From positions 4,092,001 to 4,156,000 of the forward strand of contig NZ_PHHD01000001.1 of assembly GCF_002813445.1 (NCBI RefSeq): a DNA stretch of 64,000 nt, given 5' to 3'. A program made the translations under genes and the position numbers. The notes under the pieces were generated by a model. That model saw only the letters and a program-made list of their open reading frames with translations, had not been told where the DNA came from and did not search any database. Positions 52,919-61,455 of the stretch are shown one piece after another; the stretch's first letter is position 1, and every line of letters starts with the position of its first letter. Origin of the DNA: Pseudomonas tolaasii NCPPB 2192. GTDB lineage: Bacteria > Pseudomonadota > Gammaproteobacteria > Pseudomonadales > Pseudomonadaceae.

Positions 52919-53910
52919 GCGGTTGCTCCCAGGTGCTGTTCCAGTGGCACGCGCAGGCAGGCGGCGAAATGCCCGTTCGAGACTTCCAGCAATGGCGGGC
53001 GCGCTTCGCGACAGGCTGCAAGGGCAAACGGGCAACGCCCGGCGAACCGGCAACCGCCGGGCATTTCGGCGGGCGTCGGCACACGCCCGTTGATGGTCGC
53101 CAACCGGCCTTCGCGCGGGCCTATGGAGGGCATCGAACCCATCAAGCCAATGGTGTAAGGGTGTTGCGGGTCATCGAACAGGGCTTTGACCGGGCCGCTT
53201 TCAACCACCTGCCCGGCGTACATCACCATGACGTCGTCGGCGACTTCGGCGACAACGCCGAGGTCGTGGGTGATGAGGATCATCGAGGTTCCCGTTTCGG
53301 CTTGCAGCGTGCCGACCAGCGCGAGAATTTGCGCTTGAATGGTCACATCCAGGGCGGTGGTGGGTTCGTCGGCGATGATCAGTTTCGGGTTATTGGCCAG
53401 GGCCATGGCGATCATCGCCCGTTGGCGCATCCCGCCCGAAAGCTCATGGGGGTAAGCGTCCAGGCGTTGCGCGGCGTCGGGCACGCGGACCTTTTCCAGC
53501 ATCTGCAGCGCGCGCTGGCGGGCTTGCGCAGGGGAGAGCCCCTGGTGCCGCACCACGCTCTCGGCGATCTGCTCGCCAATGGTGAACACAGGGTTGAGCG
53601 AGGTCATCGGCTCCTGAAAAATCATCGCCATATGATTGCCGCGTACATCCAGCAAACGTTCGTCGGCCATGTGCAGCAACGCTTCGCCCAACAGGCTTGA
53701 GGCACTGGCTTCAACCGTGGCGGTGTCGGGCAGCAGGCCCATCAGCGCCATTGAGGTCACGCTTTTGCCACAGCCGGATTCGCCGACGATGGCCAGGGTC
53801 TTGCCGGCTAGCACGGCGAACGACACACCATCAACCACGTTGGCCGGGGCACCTTTAAAGCGCACGGTCAGGTTGTCGATGCTCAGTACGGGGGAAAGGT
53901 CGGGATTCAT
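52915..53910 (-). CDS. Peptide ABC transporter ATPase (DppD/OppD-like)
   Basis: 331 aa. It has Walker A GESGCGKS, signature LSGGMRQR, Walker B LIIADEPTTALD and the C-terminal oligopeptide domain with CRFAGRCPFALAACREARP. It pairs with the other ATPase. The start overlaps the regulator's stop by 4 bases and its own stop overlaps the next gene, so regulator and transporter are one tightly coupled transcript. Confidence 0.92.
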   Translation of the reverse strand: MNPDLSPVLSIDNLTVRFKGAPANVVDGVSFAVLAGKTLAIVGESGCGKSVTSMALMGLLPDTATVEASASSLLGEALLHMADERLLDVRGNHMAMIFQEPMTSLNPVFTIGEQIAESVVRHQGLSPAQARQRALQMLEKVRVPDAAQRLDAYPHELSGGMRQRAMIAMALANNPKLIIADEPTTALDVTIQAQILALVGTLQAETGTSMILITHDLGVVAEVADDVMVMYAGQVVESGPVKALFDDPQHPYTIGLMGSMPSIGPREGRLATINGRVPTPAEMPGGCRFAGRCPFALAACREARPPLLEVSNGHFAACLRVPLEQHLGATA

Positions 53911-54644
53911 AGGCTGGCCTCAAGGTCTTGCTGGACGACGGCTTCCAGGGCCTGTTGCAGGGCGCGCAGGTGACCACGCATGGCGGTTGCGGCCTTGACC
54001 GGGTCACGGCTTTCGATGGCGCTGACAATGTCGTCGTGGTCATGGCTGTACATTTCCAGGCGCTCGTTACTGCGGGCCCTGTGCCGCAGGTCGCGCCAGA
54101 CCGGATCAAGGCGGATGGCATCGAGCATTTCGAACAGGTCCAGCATCAAGCGGTTGCCTGAAGCTTCGGCGATGGCGCGATGCAGGGCGCTGTCCCAGAG
54201 CTCGATGGATTCGGCGTCGGTTTCGTCCACGCCCTGCTGGAAGCTGGTGCGCTCGACCAAGCGGCGCAAAATCGCCATTTGCTCACCGCTGGCACGCACG
54301 GCGGCCAGCGAGGCCAGCGCGGGCTCCAGGTAGAGGCGGGCTTCCATGACTTCGCTGAAATTGGTTCGGCTGGCGACTTTGGCAAACGTCATGCTGGCGC
54401 TCGGCGGGGTGGGGCCGACATAGGTGCCTTTTCCCTGCCGTCGCCAGATACGCCCTTCAGCTTCGAGCACGGCGAGTGCATGCCGGATTGCCCGGCGGCT
54501 GGCGCCAAACTCGGCAGCCAGTTCACGCTCGGTAGGCAACGCTCGCTGGGGTGTCGAGGCGTGCTGGGCGACCATTTGGCGCAGCACGTCCAGCGCCATT
54601 TTCGAGGACTTGTTGGGGGATGCTTCGGTCTCGAACCTTTCCAT
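53907..54644 (-). CDS. FadR-family (GntR) transcriptional regulator
   Basis: 245 aa. The N-terminal winged helix-turn-helix (about residues 15-80; LPTERELAAEFGASRRAIRHALAVLEAEGRIWRRQGKGTYVG) is joined to an all-helical FCD ligand domain (about 95-230; MEARLYLEPALASLAAVRA, ALHRAIAEASGNRLML and HDDIVSAIESRDPVKAATAMRGHL carry the metal/ligand His and Asp residues). Such proteins usually repress the operon they head and respond to its substrate. The upstream region has three ATTGGTTC half-sites that may be its operators. Confidence 0.88.
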   Translation of the reverse strand: MERFETEASPNKSSKMALDVLRQMVAQHASTPQRALPTERELAAEFGASRRAIRHALAVLEAEGRIWRRQGKGTYVGPTPPSASMTFAKVASRTNFSEVMEARLYLEPALASLAAVRASGEQMAILRRLVERTSFQQGVDETDAESIELWDSALHRAIAEASGNRLMLDLFEMLDAIRLDPVWRDLRHRARSNERLEMYSHDHDDIVSAIESRDPVKAATAMRGHLRALQQALEAVVQQDLEASL

Positions 54645-54731
54645 AATGGTTTCTCGTGACTGACCAGAAAATGCGAGCAGGGAGGGGGTGGACCCACGAT
54701 CTGCGGTGGAAGGGGGATTGCAAGCGTGATG

Positions 54732-54748
54732 CCAATTTCAATTGGTTC
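54732..54748. promoter_or_regulatory. Candidate FadR-type operator, CCAATTTCAATTGG plus TTC
   Basis: A 6-bp-arm palindrome (CCAATT-tc-AATTGG) about 90 bp upstream of the GntR gene; it also contains the octamer ATTGGTTC (54741-54748), which recurs twice at 54838-54863. Confidence 0.4.
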
Positions 54749-54837
54749 GCTGGCAGGGCAGTCCGCTTTTGCTGGGGGGTGGGCTTATGGCAGTGAGCGT
54801 ATGGACGGACCGGTATGAGGCGTTGGAGTCAAATGTG

Positions 54838-54863
54838 ATTGGTTCGGCGCTATCTGAACCAAT
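54838..54863. promoter_or_regulatory. Inverted repeat ATTGGTTC-N10-GAACCAAT
   Basis: Two perfect 8-bp arms 10 bp apart in the gap upstream of the GntR operon, followed by TTTTT on the plus strand. The arm matches the octamer at 54741-54748. It could be an operator or, because of the T tract, a weak terminator. Apart from these sites, the REPIN and the terminator, no gene is seen in 54645-55168. Confidence 0.4.
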
Positions 54864-55018
54864 TTTTTGGAGAGGGGGGTATCTGTGTGCACAAATGTAA
54901 CGTGCGCCTCTTTAGCGTGCGTCTTGATGAGGCGTTTGCCTGACGCGGGTTGCCGCGTGTGAGCCGGTTCAAATGTGGGCGCGAGTAAGGCGTCACTATC
55001 TGCACAGATCTGCTTTTC

Positions 55019-55105
55019 TGTGAGGGCTGGCTTGCCTGCGATGCAGACACCTCGGTACATCAGGCACACACCGTTGATGCCATCGCAGGCAAGCCAGCTC
55101 CCACA
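55019..55105. repeat. REPIN, 87 bp, near-identical to 3981-4067
   Basis: Same arms (ggcttgcctgcgat / atcgcaggcaagccagctcc) and almost the same spacer (gcagacacctcggtacatcagg) as the copy 51 kb away. Both copies are preceded by an aaatgtgggngcgag fragment and followed by aaaagccag, so the repeated unit is larger than the REPIN. Confidence 0.85.
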
Positions 55106-55119
55106 AAAGCCAGAACGCA

Positions 55120-55148
55120 AAAACGGCGCCCGAAGGCGCCGTTTTGTT
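55120..55148 (-). terminator. Terminator of the nuo operon
   Basis: AAAACGGCGCC, loop CGAA, GGCGCCGTTTT: an 11-bp perfect stem with A and T runs on both sides, 20 bp past the nuoN stop. It can act in both directions. Confidence 0.85.
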
Positions 55149-55168
55149 TACTGCATCTGCTTAAGCGA

Positions 55169-56632
55169 TCAAACCCCCAACACCGCGTGCTGCACCAGGG
55201 TGAGCAACGGCTGAGGGTACACGCCCAGGAAGAACGCGAGCAGGGCGATGGCCAGCAGCATCACGCCGCCTGCCTTCTGTTCCCAGTGCAGCTCGGCGTC
55301 AACACGGCGCAGGTTTGGCTCGATCAGGTACAGGGTGACCATCACGCGCAGGTAGTAAAACACGCCGATGGCGCTGCCCAGTACCAGGGACGCGACCAAC
55401 CACCACTCGTGGGCTTCAACACCGGTGGCGACGATGTAGAACTTGCCGATGAAGCCGGCAGTGAGCGGGATACCGGCCAGGGACAGCATCATCACGGTCA
55501 GTACGGCGGTCAGGTACGGACGGCGCCAGAACAGGCCGCGGTATTCGTACAGGGCGTCGGCGTCACGGCCTTTGAACGGCGAGGACATCAGCGTGATCAC
55601 ACCGAATGCACCCAGGCTGGTGATCACGTAGGTGACCAGGTACACGCCCATGGCTTCCACGGCCAGGCCTTTGCTCGCCACCAGGGCGATCAGCAGGTAG
55701 CCGAAGTGGGCGATGGACGAATAACCCAGCAGACGCTTGAGGTTGTTCTGGGTCAGGGCCAGCAGGTTACCGAACAGGATCGACGCAATGGCGATCACGG
55801 TCAGCACGGTGCTCAGCACGCCGGTATTGGCAGCCGGAGAGATCTGGAACAGACGCACCATCACTGCAAACACTGCAACCTTGGACGCAGTGGCCAGGAA
55901 CGCAGCCACGGGCGCCGGAGCGCCTTCGTACACGTCCGGGGTCCACAGGTGGAATGGCACCAGGGAGAGCTTGAACGCCAGGCCGATCAACATCATGGCC
56001 AGGCCCAGCTGGGCGATTGGCGCAGGCATGTTGGTCGCGGCCAGAGCGTGGCCGATACCGGTGAAGCTCAGGCTGCCGGCTTCTGCGTAGAGCAGGGCCA
56101 TACCGAACAACAGGAACGCAGAACCGGCCGCCGACAGCACCATGTACTTGATGCCGGCTTCCAGGGAGCGCTTGTTGAAGAACGCATAGGCCACCAGACC
56201 GTAAGTCGGGATCGACAGCAGCTCCAGGCCGATGAACAGGCCCGCCAGGTGCTGTGCGCTGACCAGCACGATTCCACCGGCTGCAGCCAGCAGGATCAGC
56301 AGGTACAGCTCTTCGCGGTTGCCCGGGTAGCCGGTGCCGCCTTCGCCGAGGTAGGCGTGGGCGAGGGTGACGCAAGCCAGGGTGGCCACCAGGATCAACG
56401 CGATGTACAGCAGGGCGAAGTCATCCACCATCATCAATGGCGTGACCGCCAGTGGCGCGACCTTGAGGGCCGGGATGATCGACAGGAGGGCCAGGTTCAG
56501 ACCGGCACAGGACAGCAGGAACGTTTGCGAGTGATTGCGGCGCCAGGCGATTGCCAGCATCACCACCACGATGGTGAGGCTGGTAATCAGCAGCGGCGCA
56601 AGCGCGATAAAGTGTTGGATCGTGAATTCCAT
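55169..56632 (-). CDS. nuoN: NADH-quinone oxidoreductase subunit N
   Basis: 487 aa from ATG 56632 (MEFTIQHFIALAPLL). About 14 membrane segments; the antiporter-like core includes the LFIGLELLSIPTYGLVAY loop with its Glu, the Lys in the GIKYMVLSAAGSAFLLFG helix, and LKRLLGYSSIAHFGYLLIAL. It is one of the three proton-pumping antiporter-like subunits of complex I and the last gene of the operon, followed by a terminator. Confidence 0.96.
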   Translation of the reverse strand: MEFTIQHFIALAPLLITSLTIVVVMLAIAWRRNHSQTFLLSCAGLNLALLSIIPALKVAPLAVTPLMMVDDFALLYIALILVATLACVTLAHAYLGEGGTGYPGNREELYLLILLAAAGGIVLVSAQHLAGLFIGLELLSIPTYGLVAYAFFNKRSLEAGIKYMVLSAAGSAFLLFGMALLYAEAGSLSFTGIGHALAATNMPAPIAQLGLAMMLIGLAFKLSLVPFHLWTPDVYEGAPAPVAAFLATASKVAVFAVMVRLFQISPAANTGVLSTVLTVIAIASILFGNLLALTQNNLKRLLGYSSIAHFGYLLIALVASKGLAVEAMGVYLVTYVITSLGAFGVITLMSSPFKGRDADALYEYRGLFWRRPYLTAVLTVMMLSLAGIPLTAGFIGKFYIVATGVEAHEWWLVASLVLGSAIGVFYYLRVMVTLYLIEPNLRRVDAELHWEQKAGGVMLLAIALLAFFLGVYPQPLLTLVQHAVLGV

Positions 56633-56639
56633 AGCGCTC

Positions 56640-58172
56640 TTACCGGGCCGAAGCGAGTTGAGAGAAGGCGGTGCCGAACCACTGCTGCACGCCATGCATC
56701 GTTGCGGCAGAAGTGTCCAGGAACGGTTGCGGGTACACGCCGATGTAGATCAGCAATACCGCAAGGCCGAGCACCATGATCAGTTCGCGAGCGTCCATCC
56801 CTTGCAGGACGGTGTCGGACTTGGCCGGGCCGAAGTAGGCGCGGTGGATCATGATCAGCGAGTAGACCGAACCGAATACCAGGCCGGAGGTAGCAATGGC
56901 ACTGATCCACGGCGTCTGCACAAACGAGCCCATCAGGATCAGGAACTCGCCGATGAAGTTGCCGGTGCCCGGCAAGCCCAGGGACGCGGCGGCGAAGAAC
57001 AGGCTGATCGCCGGCAGGTAAGCGATGCGCGACCACACGCCACCCATTTCACGCATGTCACGGGTGTGCAGGCGCTCGTACAACTGGCCACTCAGGATAA
57101 AGAGGGCAGCGGCCGAAACACCGTGGGCCAACATCTGGATCACCGCGCCTTGCAGCGCCAGTTGGCTGCCGGAGTAGATGCCGATCAGCACGAAACCCAT
57201 GTGGGAAACGGACGAGAAGGCGATCAGACGCTTGATGTCGGTTTGTGCGAAGGCCAGGAACGCACCGTAGAAGATCCCGATCAGACCCAGGGTCATGGCG
57301 ATCGGCGCAAACTCGGCCGAGGCATTCGGGAACAGCGGCAGGGCGAAACGCAGCAGACCATACGCAGCGGTCTTCAACAGGATACCGGCCAGGTCTACGG
57401 AACCTGCGGTCGGCGCCTGGGCGTGAGCATCAGGCAGCCAGGAGTGGAACGGCACCACCGGCAGCTTCACCGCGAACGCGATGAAGAAGCCCAGCATCAG
57501 GATGTACTCGGTGGTCAGGGACATCTTGGTTTTCAACAGGTCGGCGTAGTTGAAGGTGATCACGCCGGTGTTGTTGAAGTTGACCAGTACCAGGCCCAGG
57601 ATCGCCACCAACATGATCAGGCCGGAAGCCTGGGTGAAGATGAAGAACTTGGTCGCCGCGTAGATCCGGGTTTTCTTGCCGTCCGAAGAGCTGTGACCCC
57701 AGAGCGCGATGAGGAAGTACATCGGCACCAGCATCATTTCCCAGAAGAAGAAGAACATGAACAGGTCGAGGGCGAGGAACACGCCGACGACGCCACCCAG
57801 GATCCACATCAGGTTCAGGTGGAAGAAGCCCACGTGACGCTGGATCTCTTTCCAGGAGCAGAGTACCGAGAGGATACCCAGCAGGCCGGTCAGCAGGATC
57901 ATCAACAGCGACAGGCCGTCGAGGGCCAGGTGCACGTTGATGCCGAAGCGCTGGATCCACACGTGCTTGAATTCAAGCGCGAACGTTGGATCGACACCCG
58001 GTGCCGGAGCAAATGAATAGTCGCCATGGGCCCACAGCCAGAGGCCGAGTGCGAGTTCCAGGGACATGGTCAGCAACGCAATCCAGCGGGGGAGGGTGGC
58101 GCCGAAGCGTTCACCCATCCAGCAGAGCAGGCCGCCGATGAAGGGGATCAGGATTAGCCAGGGCAGAATCAT
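56640..58172 (-). CDS. nuoM: NADH-quinone oxidoreductase subunit M
   Basis: 510 aa, about 14 membrane segments. It has FFFWEMMLVPMYFLIALWG (the conserved Glu), KFFIFTQASGLIMLVAILGL and VPFHSWLPDAHAQAPTAGSVDLAGILLKTAAYGLLRF, which is diagnostic for NuoM. It is a proton-pumping subunit in the distal part of the membrane arm. The stop lies 8 bp before the nuoN start. Confidence 0.97.
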   Translation of the reverse strand: MILPWLILIPFIGGLLCWMGERFGATLPRWIALLTMSLELALGLWLWAHGDYSFAPAPGVDPTFALEFKHVWIQRFGINVHLALDGLSLLMILLTGLLGILSVLCSWKEIQRHVGFFHLNLMWILGGVVGVFLALDLFMFFFFWEMMLVPMYFLIALWGHSSSDGKKTRIYAATKFFIFTQASGLIMLVAILGLVLVNFNNTGVITFNYADLLKTKMSLTTEYILMLGFFIAFAVKLPVVPFHSWLPDAHAQAPTAGSVDLAGILLKTAAYGLLRFALPLFPNASAEFAPIAMTLGLIGIFYGAFLAFAQTDIKRLIAFSSVSHMGFVLIGIYSGSQLALQGAVIQMLAHGVSAAALFILSGQLYERLHTRDMREMGGVWSRIAYLPAISLFFAAASLGLPGTGNFIGEFLILMGSFVQTPWISAIATSGLVFGSVYSLIMIHRAYFGPAKSDTVLQGMDARELIMVLGLAVLLIYIGVYPQPFLDTSAATMHGVQQWFGTAFSQLASAR

Positions 58173-58221
58173 GACAGGCTCGTTTCCTTTCGCAAGTTCG
58201 CAAAGTTGGCAAAGTTCATAG

Positions 58222-60075
58222 TCAGACCGCTACCACAACGATGGCGCCGATCACCAGTACCGCACCGGCAGCCATGGAAGCAGCGTACCAACGCAACTGG
58301 CCAGTCTCGCTGCGGCTCAGGGCGGTGTGACCGGCCTTGGCGGCGCGCGGGATCAAACCGATGGTCTGGTCAAGCGGGTCTTTGCGCAGTACATGGCTGA
58401 TGGCCAGGTAAGGCTTGACGAACAGTTTGTCGTAGATCCAGTCGAAGCCCCAGGCAGCGAACCACCAGGCCGACAGGAAGCGGCCAATGCCACTGTTGGC
58501 CACGGCGGTCACGAAGCGACGCTTGCCCAGGAACAGCAGCGCGGCCAACAGGATGCCGGCGATAGCGATAGCGCCCGAGGCGATTTCCAGGCTGTGCTTG
58601 GCAGCGCCACCGGCATGGCCGGCGCTTTCTGGCAGCACGCCAGCCAGTGGCGGGGTGATCAGGGCGCCGACGAAGGTCGACAGCACGATCAGTACCGACA
58701 AGGGCAGCCAGTGCGAAATGCCGTGGCCTGCGTGTGCTTCAGTCTTGGCTTCACCGTGGAAGGTGATGAAGATCAGCCGGAAGGTGTACAGCGAGGTCAT
58801 GAATGCACCCACCAGGCCTGCGTACAGCAGGTTCTGGTTACCGCTGGCAAAGGCTTCCCAGAGGATTTCGTCTTTCGAGTAGAAACCTGCGGTCACCAGC
58901 GGCAGGGCGGCCAGGGCGGCACCACCGACGATGAAGCTGGCGTAGGCCAACGGCAGTTTCCTCCACAGGCCGCCCATCTTGAAGATGTTCTGCTCGTGGT
59001 GGCAGGCAACGATCACCGCACCGGAAGCGAGGAACAGCAGGGCCTTGAAGAAGGCGTGAGTCATCAGGTGGAAGATCGCCGCGTCCCAGGCGCCAACGCC
59101 CAGGGCCAGGAACATGTAGCCGATCTGGCTCATGGTCGAGTAGGCGAGGATACGCTTGATGTCGGTCTGTACCAGCGCAGCGAAGCCGGCCAGTACCAGG
59201 GTCACACCGCCTACCAGGCCCACCAGGTGCAGGATTTCCGGCGCCAGGGTGAACAGGCCGTGGGTACGGGCGATCAGGTAGACCCCCGCCGTTACCATCG
59301 TTGCCGCGTGAATCAGTGCGGAAACAGGGGTAGGGCCGGCCATCGCATCCGCCAGCCAGGTTTGCAGCGGCAGTTGCGCGGATTTACCCACAGCACCGCC
59401 CAGCAACATCAGGGTAGCAAGGGTGATCCAGAAGTCGCCAACCTGGAATTTCTGCGGTGCCAGCACCAGCAGTTCCTGGATGTTCAGCGTGCCCACCTGT
59501 TGGAACAGGATGAACAGGCCGATGGCCATGAACACGTCACCGATACGGGTCACGATGAAGGCTTTAAGGGCCGCGTTACCGTTGTTGCGGTTGCTGTAGT
59601 AGAAACCGATCAACAGGTACGAGCACAGGCCCACGCCTTCCCAGCCGAAGTACAGGAACAACAGGTTATCGCCGAGCACCAGGAACAGCATGCTGGCGAT
59701 AAACAGGTTGGTGTACGAGAAGAAGCGCGAGTAGCCCGCTTCACCGCGCATGTACCAGGACGCGAACAGGTGGATCAGGAAGCCTACACCCACCACCACG
59801 CCGAGCATGGTGATCGACAGGCCGTCGATGTAGAGGGCGAAGTTGGGCTTGAAGCCCTCCACCGACATCCACTGCCACAGCACCAGGGTGTAGTGGCCGC
59901 CTTCCGGCGGTGCCACGTTGAATTGCCAGATGACGTAGGCGGCCACGATGGCCGACAGGCCAATGGAACCCACGCCCACCAGGGCCGAGAGGTTTTCCGA
60001 CCAGCGTCCGCGAGAGAACGACAGCAGCAGGAAACCGATCAGGGGGAATACGAAAGTCAGAAAGATCATGTTCAT
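58222..60075 (-). CDS. nuoL: NADH-quinone oxidoreductase subunit L
   Basis: 617 aa. Motifs FLYFGWEGVGLCSYLLIGFYY, LPLQTWLADAMAGPTPVSALIHAATMVTAGVYL and ILAYSTMSQIGYMFLALG are those of NuoL, followed by the long C-terminal lateral helix and anchor. It is the distal proton-pumping subunit. The start overlaps the nuoK stop by 4 bases. Confidence 0.97.
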   Translation of the reverse strand: MNMIFLTFVFPLIGFLLLSFSRGRWSENLSALVGVGSIGLSAIVAAYVIWQFNVAPPEGGHYTLVLWQWMSVEGFKPNFALYIDGLSITMLGVVVGVGFLIHLFASWYMRGEAGYSRFFSYTNLFIASMLFLVLGDNLLFLYFGWEGVGLCSYLLIGFYYSNRNNGNAALKAFIVTRIGDVFMAIGLFILFQQVGTLNIQELLVLAPQKFQVGDFWITLATLMLLGGAVGKSAQLPLQTWLADAMAGPTPVSALIHAATMVTAGVYLIARTHGLFTLAPEILHLVGLVGGVTLVLAGFAALVQTDIKRILAYSTMSQIGYMFLALGVGAWDAAIFHLMTHAFFKALLFLASGAVIVACHHEQNIFKMGGLWRKLPLAYASFIVGGAALAALPLVTAGFYSKDEILWEAFASGNQNLLYAGLVGAFMTSLYTFRLIFITFHGEAKTEAHAGHGISHWLPLSVLIVLSTFVGALITPPLAGVLPESAGHAGGAAKHSLEIASGAIAIAGILLAALLFLGKRRFVTAVANSGIGRFLSAWWFAAWGFDWIYDKLFVKPYLAISHVLRKDPLDQTIGLIPRAAKAGHTALSRSETGQLRWYAASMAAGAVLVIGAIVVVAV

Positions 60076-60380
60076 CCGCGCATCTCACTGGCAGCGTCGA
60101 TATCAAGCGTGTGGAAGCGACGATACAGTTGCAGCAGGATCGCCAGGCCGATACTGGCCTCGGCGGCTGCCAGGCTGATCACCAGAATGAACATGACTTG
60201 TCCATCCGGCTGGCCCCAACGTGCACCCGCAACGATGAAAGCCAGTGCGGCGGCGTTCATCATGATTTCCAGGCTCATCAACACGAACAGAATGTTACGG
60301 CGAACCATCAGGCCGACCAGGCCAAGGCAGAACAGGATGCCGGCGACCGCCAGACCATGCTCCAAAGGGATAGCAGGCAT
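60072..60380 (-). CDS. nuoK: NADH-quinone oxidoreductase subunit K
   Basis: 102 aa from ATG 60380 (MPAIPLEHGLAVAGILF), the length seen in Pseudomonas. The ATG two codons upstream (60386) overlaps the nuoJ stop but lies only 2 bases from the AAGGAG site, so 60380 is preferred. Three membrane helices, with conserved Glu residues in LMSLEIMMNAAALAF and ISLAAAEASIGLAIL, take part in proton translocation. Confidence 0.95.
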   Translation of the reverse strand: MPAIPLEHGLAVAGILFCLGLVGLMVRRNILFVLMSLEIMMNAAALAFIVAGARWGQPDGQVMFILVISLAAAEASIGLAILLQLYRRFHTLDIDAASEMRG

Positions 60381-60382
60381 CG

Positions 60383-60886
60383 TCATTGCTCCTTGGCTTC
60401 GTTGCGGCCCAAGTGGAAGGCGGTGACGGCTGCAGCGAGCAGCAGCATCGACGCCAGTTCGACCACCAGCAGGTACGGGCCGAACAGGCTGATGCCCACG
60501 GCCTTCGCGTCTACGGTGGTGTGGCCGATGGCCTGGCCGCTCTGGTGAGCGAACAGCACATACAGCAGTTCACCCAGCAGCAGGGCTGCCAGCACAACCG
60601 GGCCGAGCCAGATGCCGGGCTTGAGCCAGACGCGCTCCTGGGCGACCGAAGCCGGCCCCAGGTTGAGCATCATCACCACAAACACGAACAGCACCATGAT
60701 GGCGCCGGCGTAGGCGATCACTTCCAGCACACCGGCGAACGGTGCGCCGAGGCTGAAGAAGGTCATGGCCACGGCGATCAACGAAATGATCAGGTAGAGC
60801 AGGGCGTGCACAGGATTGGTGTTGGTGATCACGCGAAGCGTGGACACCACTGCAATACCGGACGCGAAATAGAAAGCGAATTCCAT
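60383..60886 (-). CDS. nuoJ: NADH-quinone oxidoreductase subunit J
   Basis: 167 aa with five membrane helices. It contains NPVHALLYLIISLIAVAMTFFSLGAPFAGVLEVIAYAGAIMVLFVFVVMMLNL, in which the YAGAIMVLFVFV helix is the family signature (pi-bulge helix). It is a membrane-arm subunit next to the quinone site. Confidence 0.96.
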   Translation of the reverse strand: MEFAFYFASGIAVVSTLRVITNTNPVHALLYLIISLIAVAMTFFSLGAPFAGVLEVIAYAGAIMVLFVFVVMMLNLGPASVAQERVWLKPGIWLGPVVLAALLLGELLYVLFAHQSGQAIGHTTVDAKAVGISLFGPYLLVVELASMLLLAAAVTAFHLGRNEAKEQ

Positions 60887-60895
60887 CTTTCTTCC

Positions 60896-61444
60896 TTAAG
60901 GCAGCAAGCTCTTCACGTTGATCGGCTCGGCTTCGTTTTGTGCGGCGCCCTTCGGCTTACCGGCAACGGCCATACCTGCAACACGATAGAAGTTGTAATC
61001 AGGGTTTTTACCGGGACCAGAGATCAGCAGATCTTCTTTCTCGTACACCAGGTCCTGACGTTTGAACTCGGCCATCTCGAAATCCGGCGTGAGCTGGATG
61101 GCGGTGGTCGGGCAAGCTTCCTCGCAGAGGCCGCAGAAAATGCAGCGCGAGAAGTTGATGCGGAAGAAGTCCGGGTACCAGCGACCGTCTTCGGTTTCAG
61201 CTTTCTGCAGGGAGATACAACCCACCGGGCACGCCACGGCGCACAGGTTGCAGGCTACGCAACGCTCTTCACCATCGGGGTCGCGGGTAAGCACGATGCG
61301 GCCGCGGTAGCGCGGCGGCAGGTAGACCGCCTCTTCCGGGTATTGCAGGGTGTCGCGTTTGCGGAAGCCATGGCCGAACACCATCACCAGGCTTCGCAAT
61401 TGGGTACCGGTACCTTTAACGATGTCGCCAATATATTTGAACAT
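60896..61444 (-). CDS. nuoI: NADH-quinone oxidoreductase subunit I (two 4Fe-4S clusters)
   Basis: 182 aa. Two ferredoxin motifs are intact: Cys62, 65, 68 and 72 in CVACNLCAVAC, with Cys76 closing the set, and Cys101, 104, 107 and 111 in CIFCGLCEEAC. They hold clusters N6a and N6b that pass electrons toward the quinone site. The amphipathic N-terminus attaches it to the membrane arm. Confidence 0.97.
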   Translation of the reverse strand: MFKYIGDIVKGTGTQLRSLVMVFGHGFRKRDTLQYPEEAVYLPPRYRGRIVLTRDPDGEERCVACNLCAVACPVGCISLQKAETEDGRWYPDFFRINFSRCIFCGLCEEACPTTAIQLTPDFEMAEFKRQDLVYEKEDLLISGPGKNPDYNFYRVAGMAVAGKPKGAAQNEAEPINVKSLLP

Positions 61445-61455
61445 GGGTCAAATCC

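Noticed and set aside
58327..60426. A 699-codon plus-strand frame
   Set aside because: It is antisense to nuoL and nuoK, which have unmistakable family motifs; the frame is Gln/Glu/His-rich noise.
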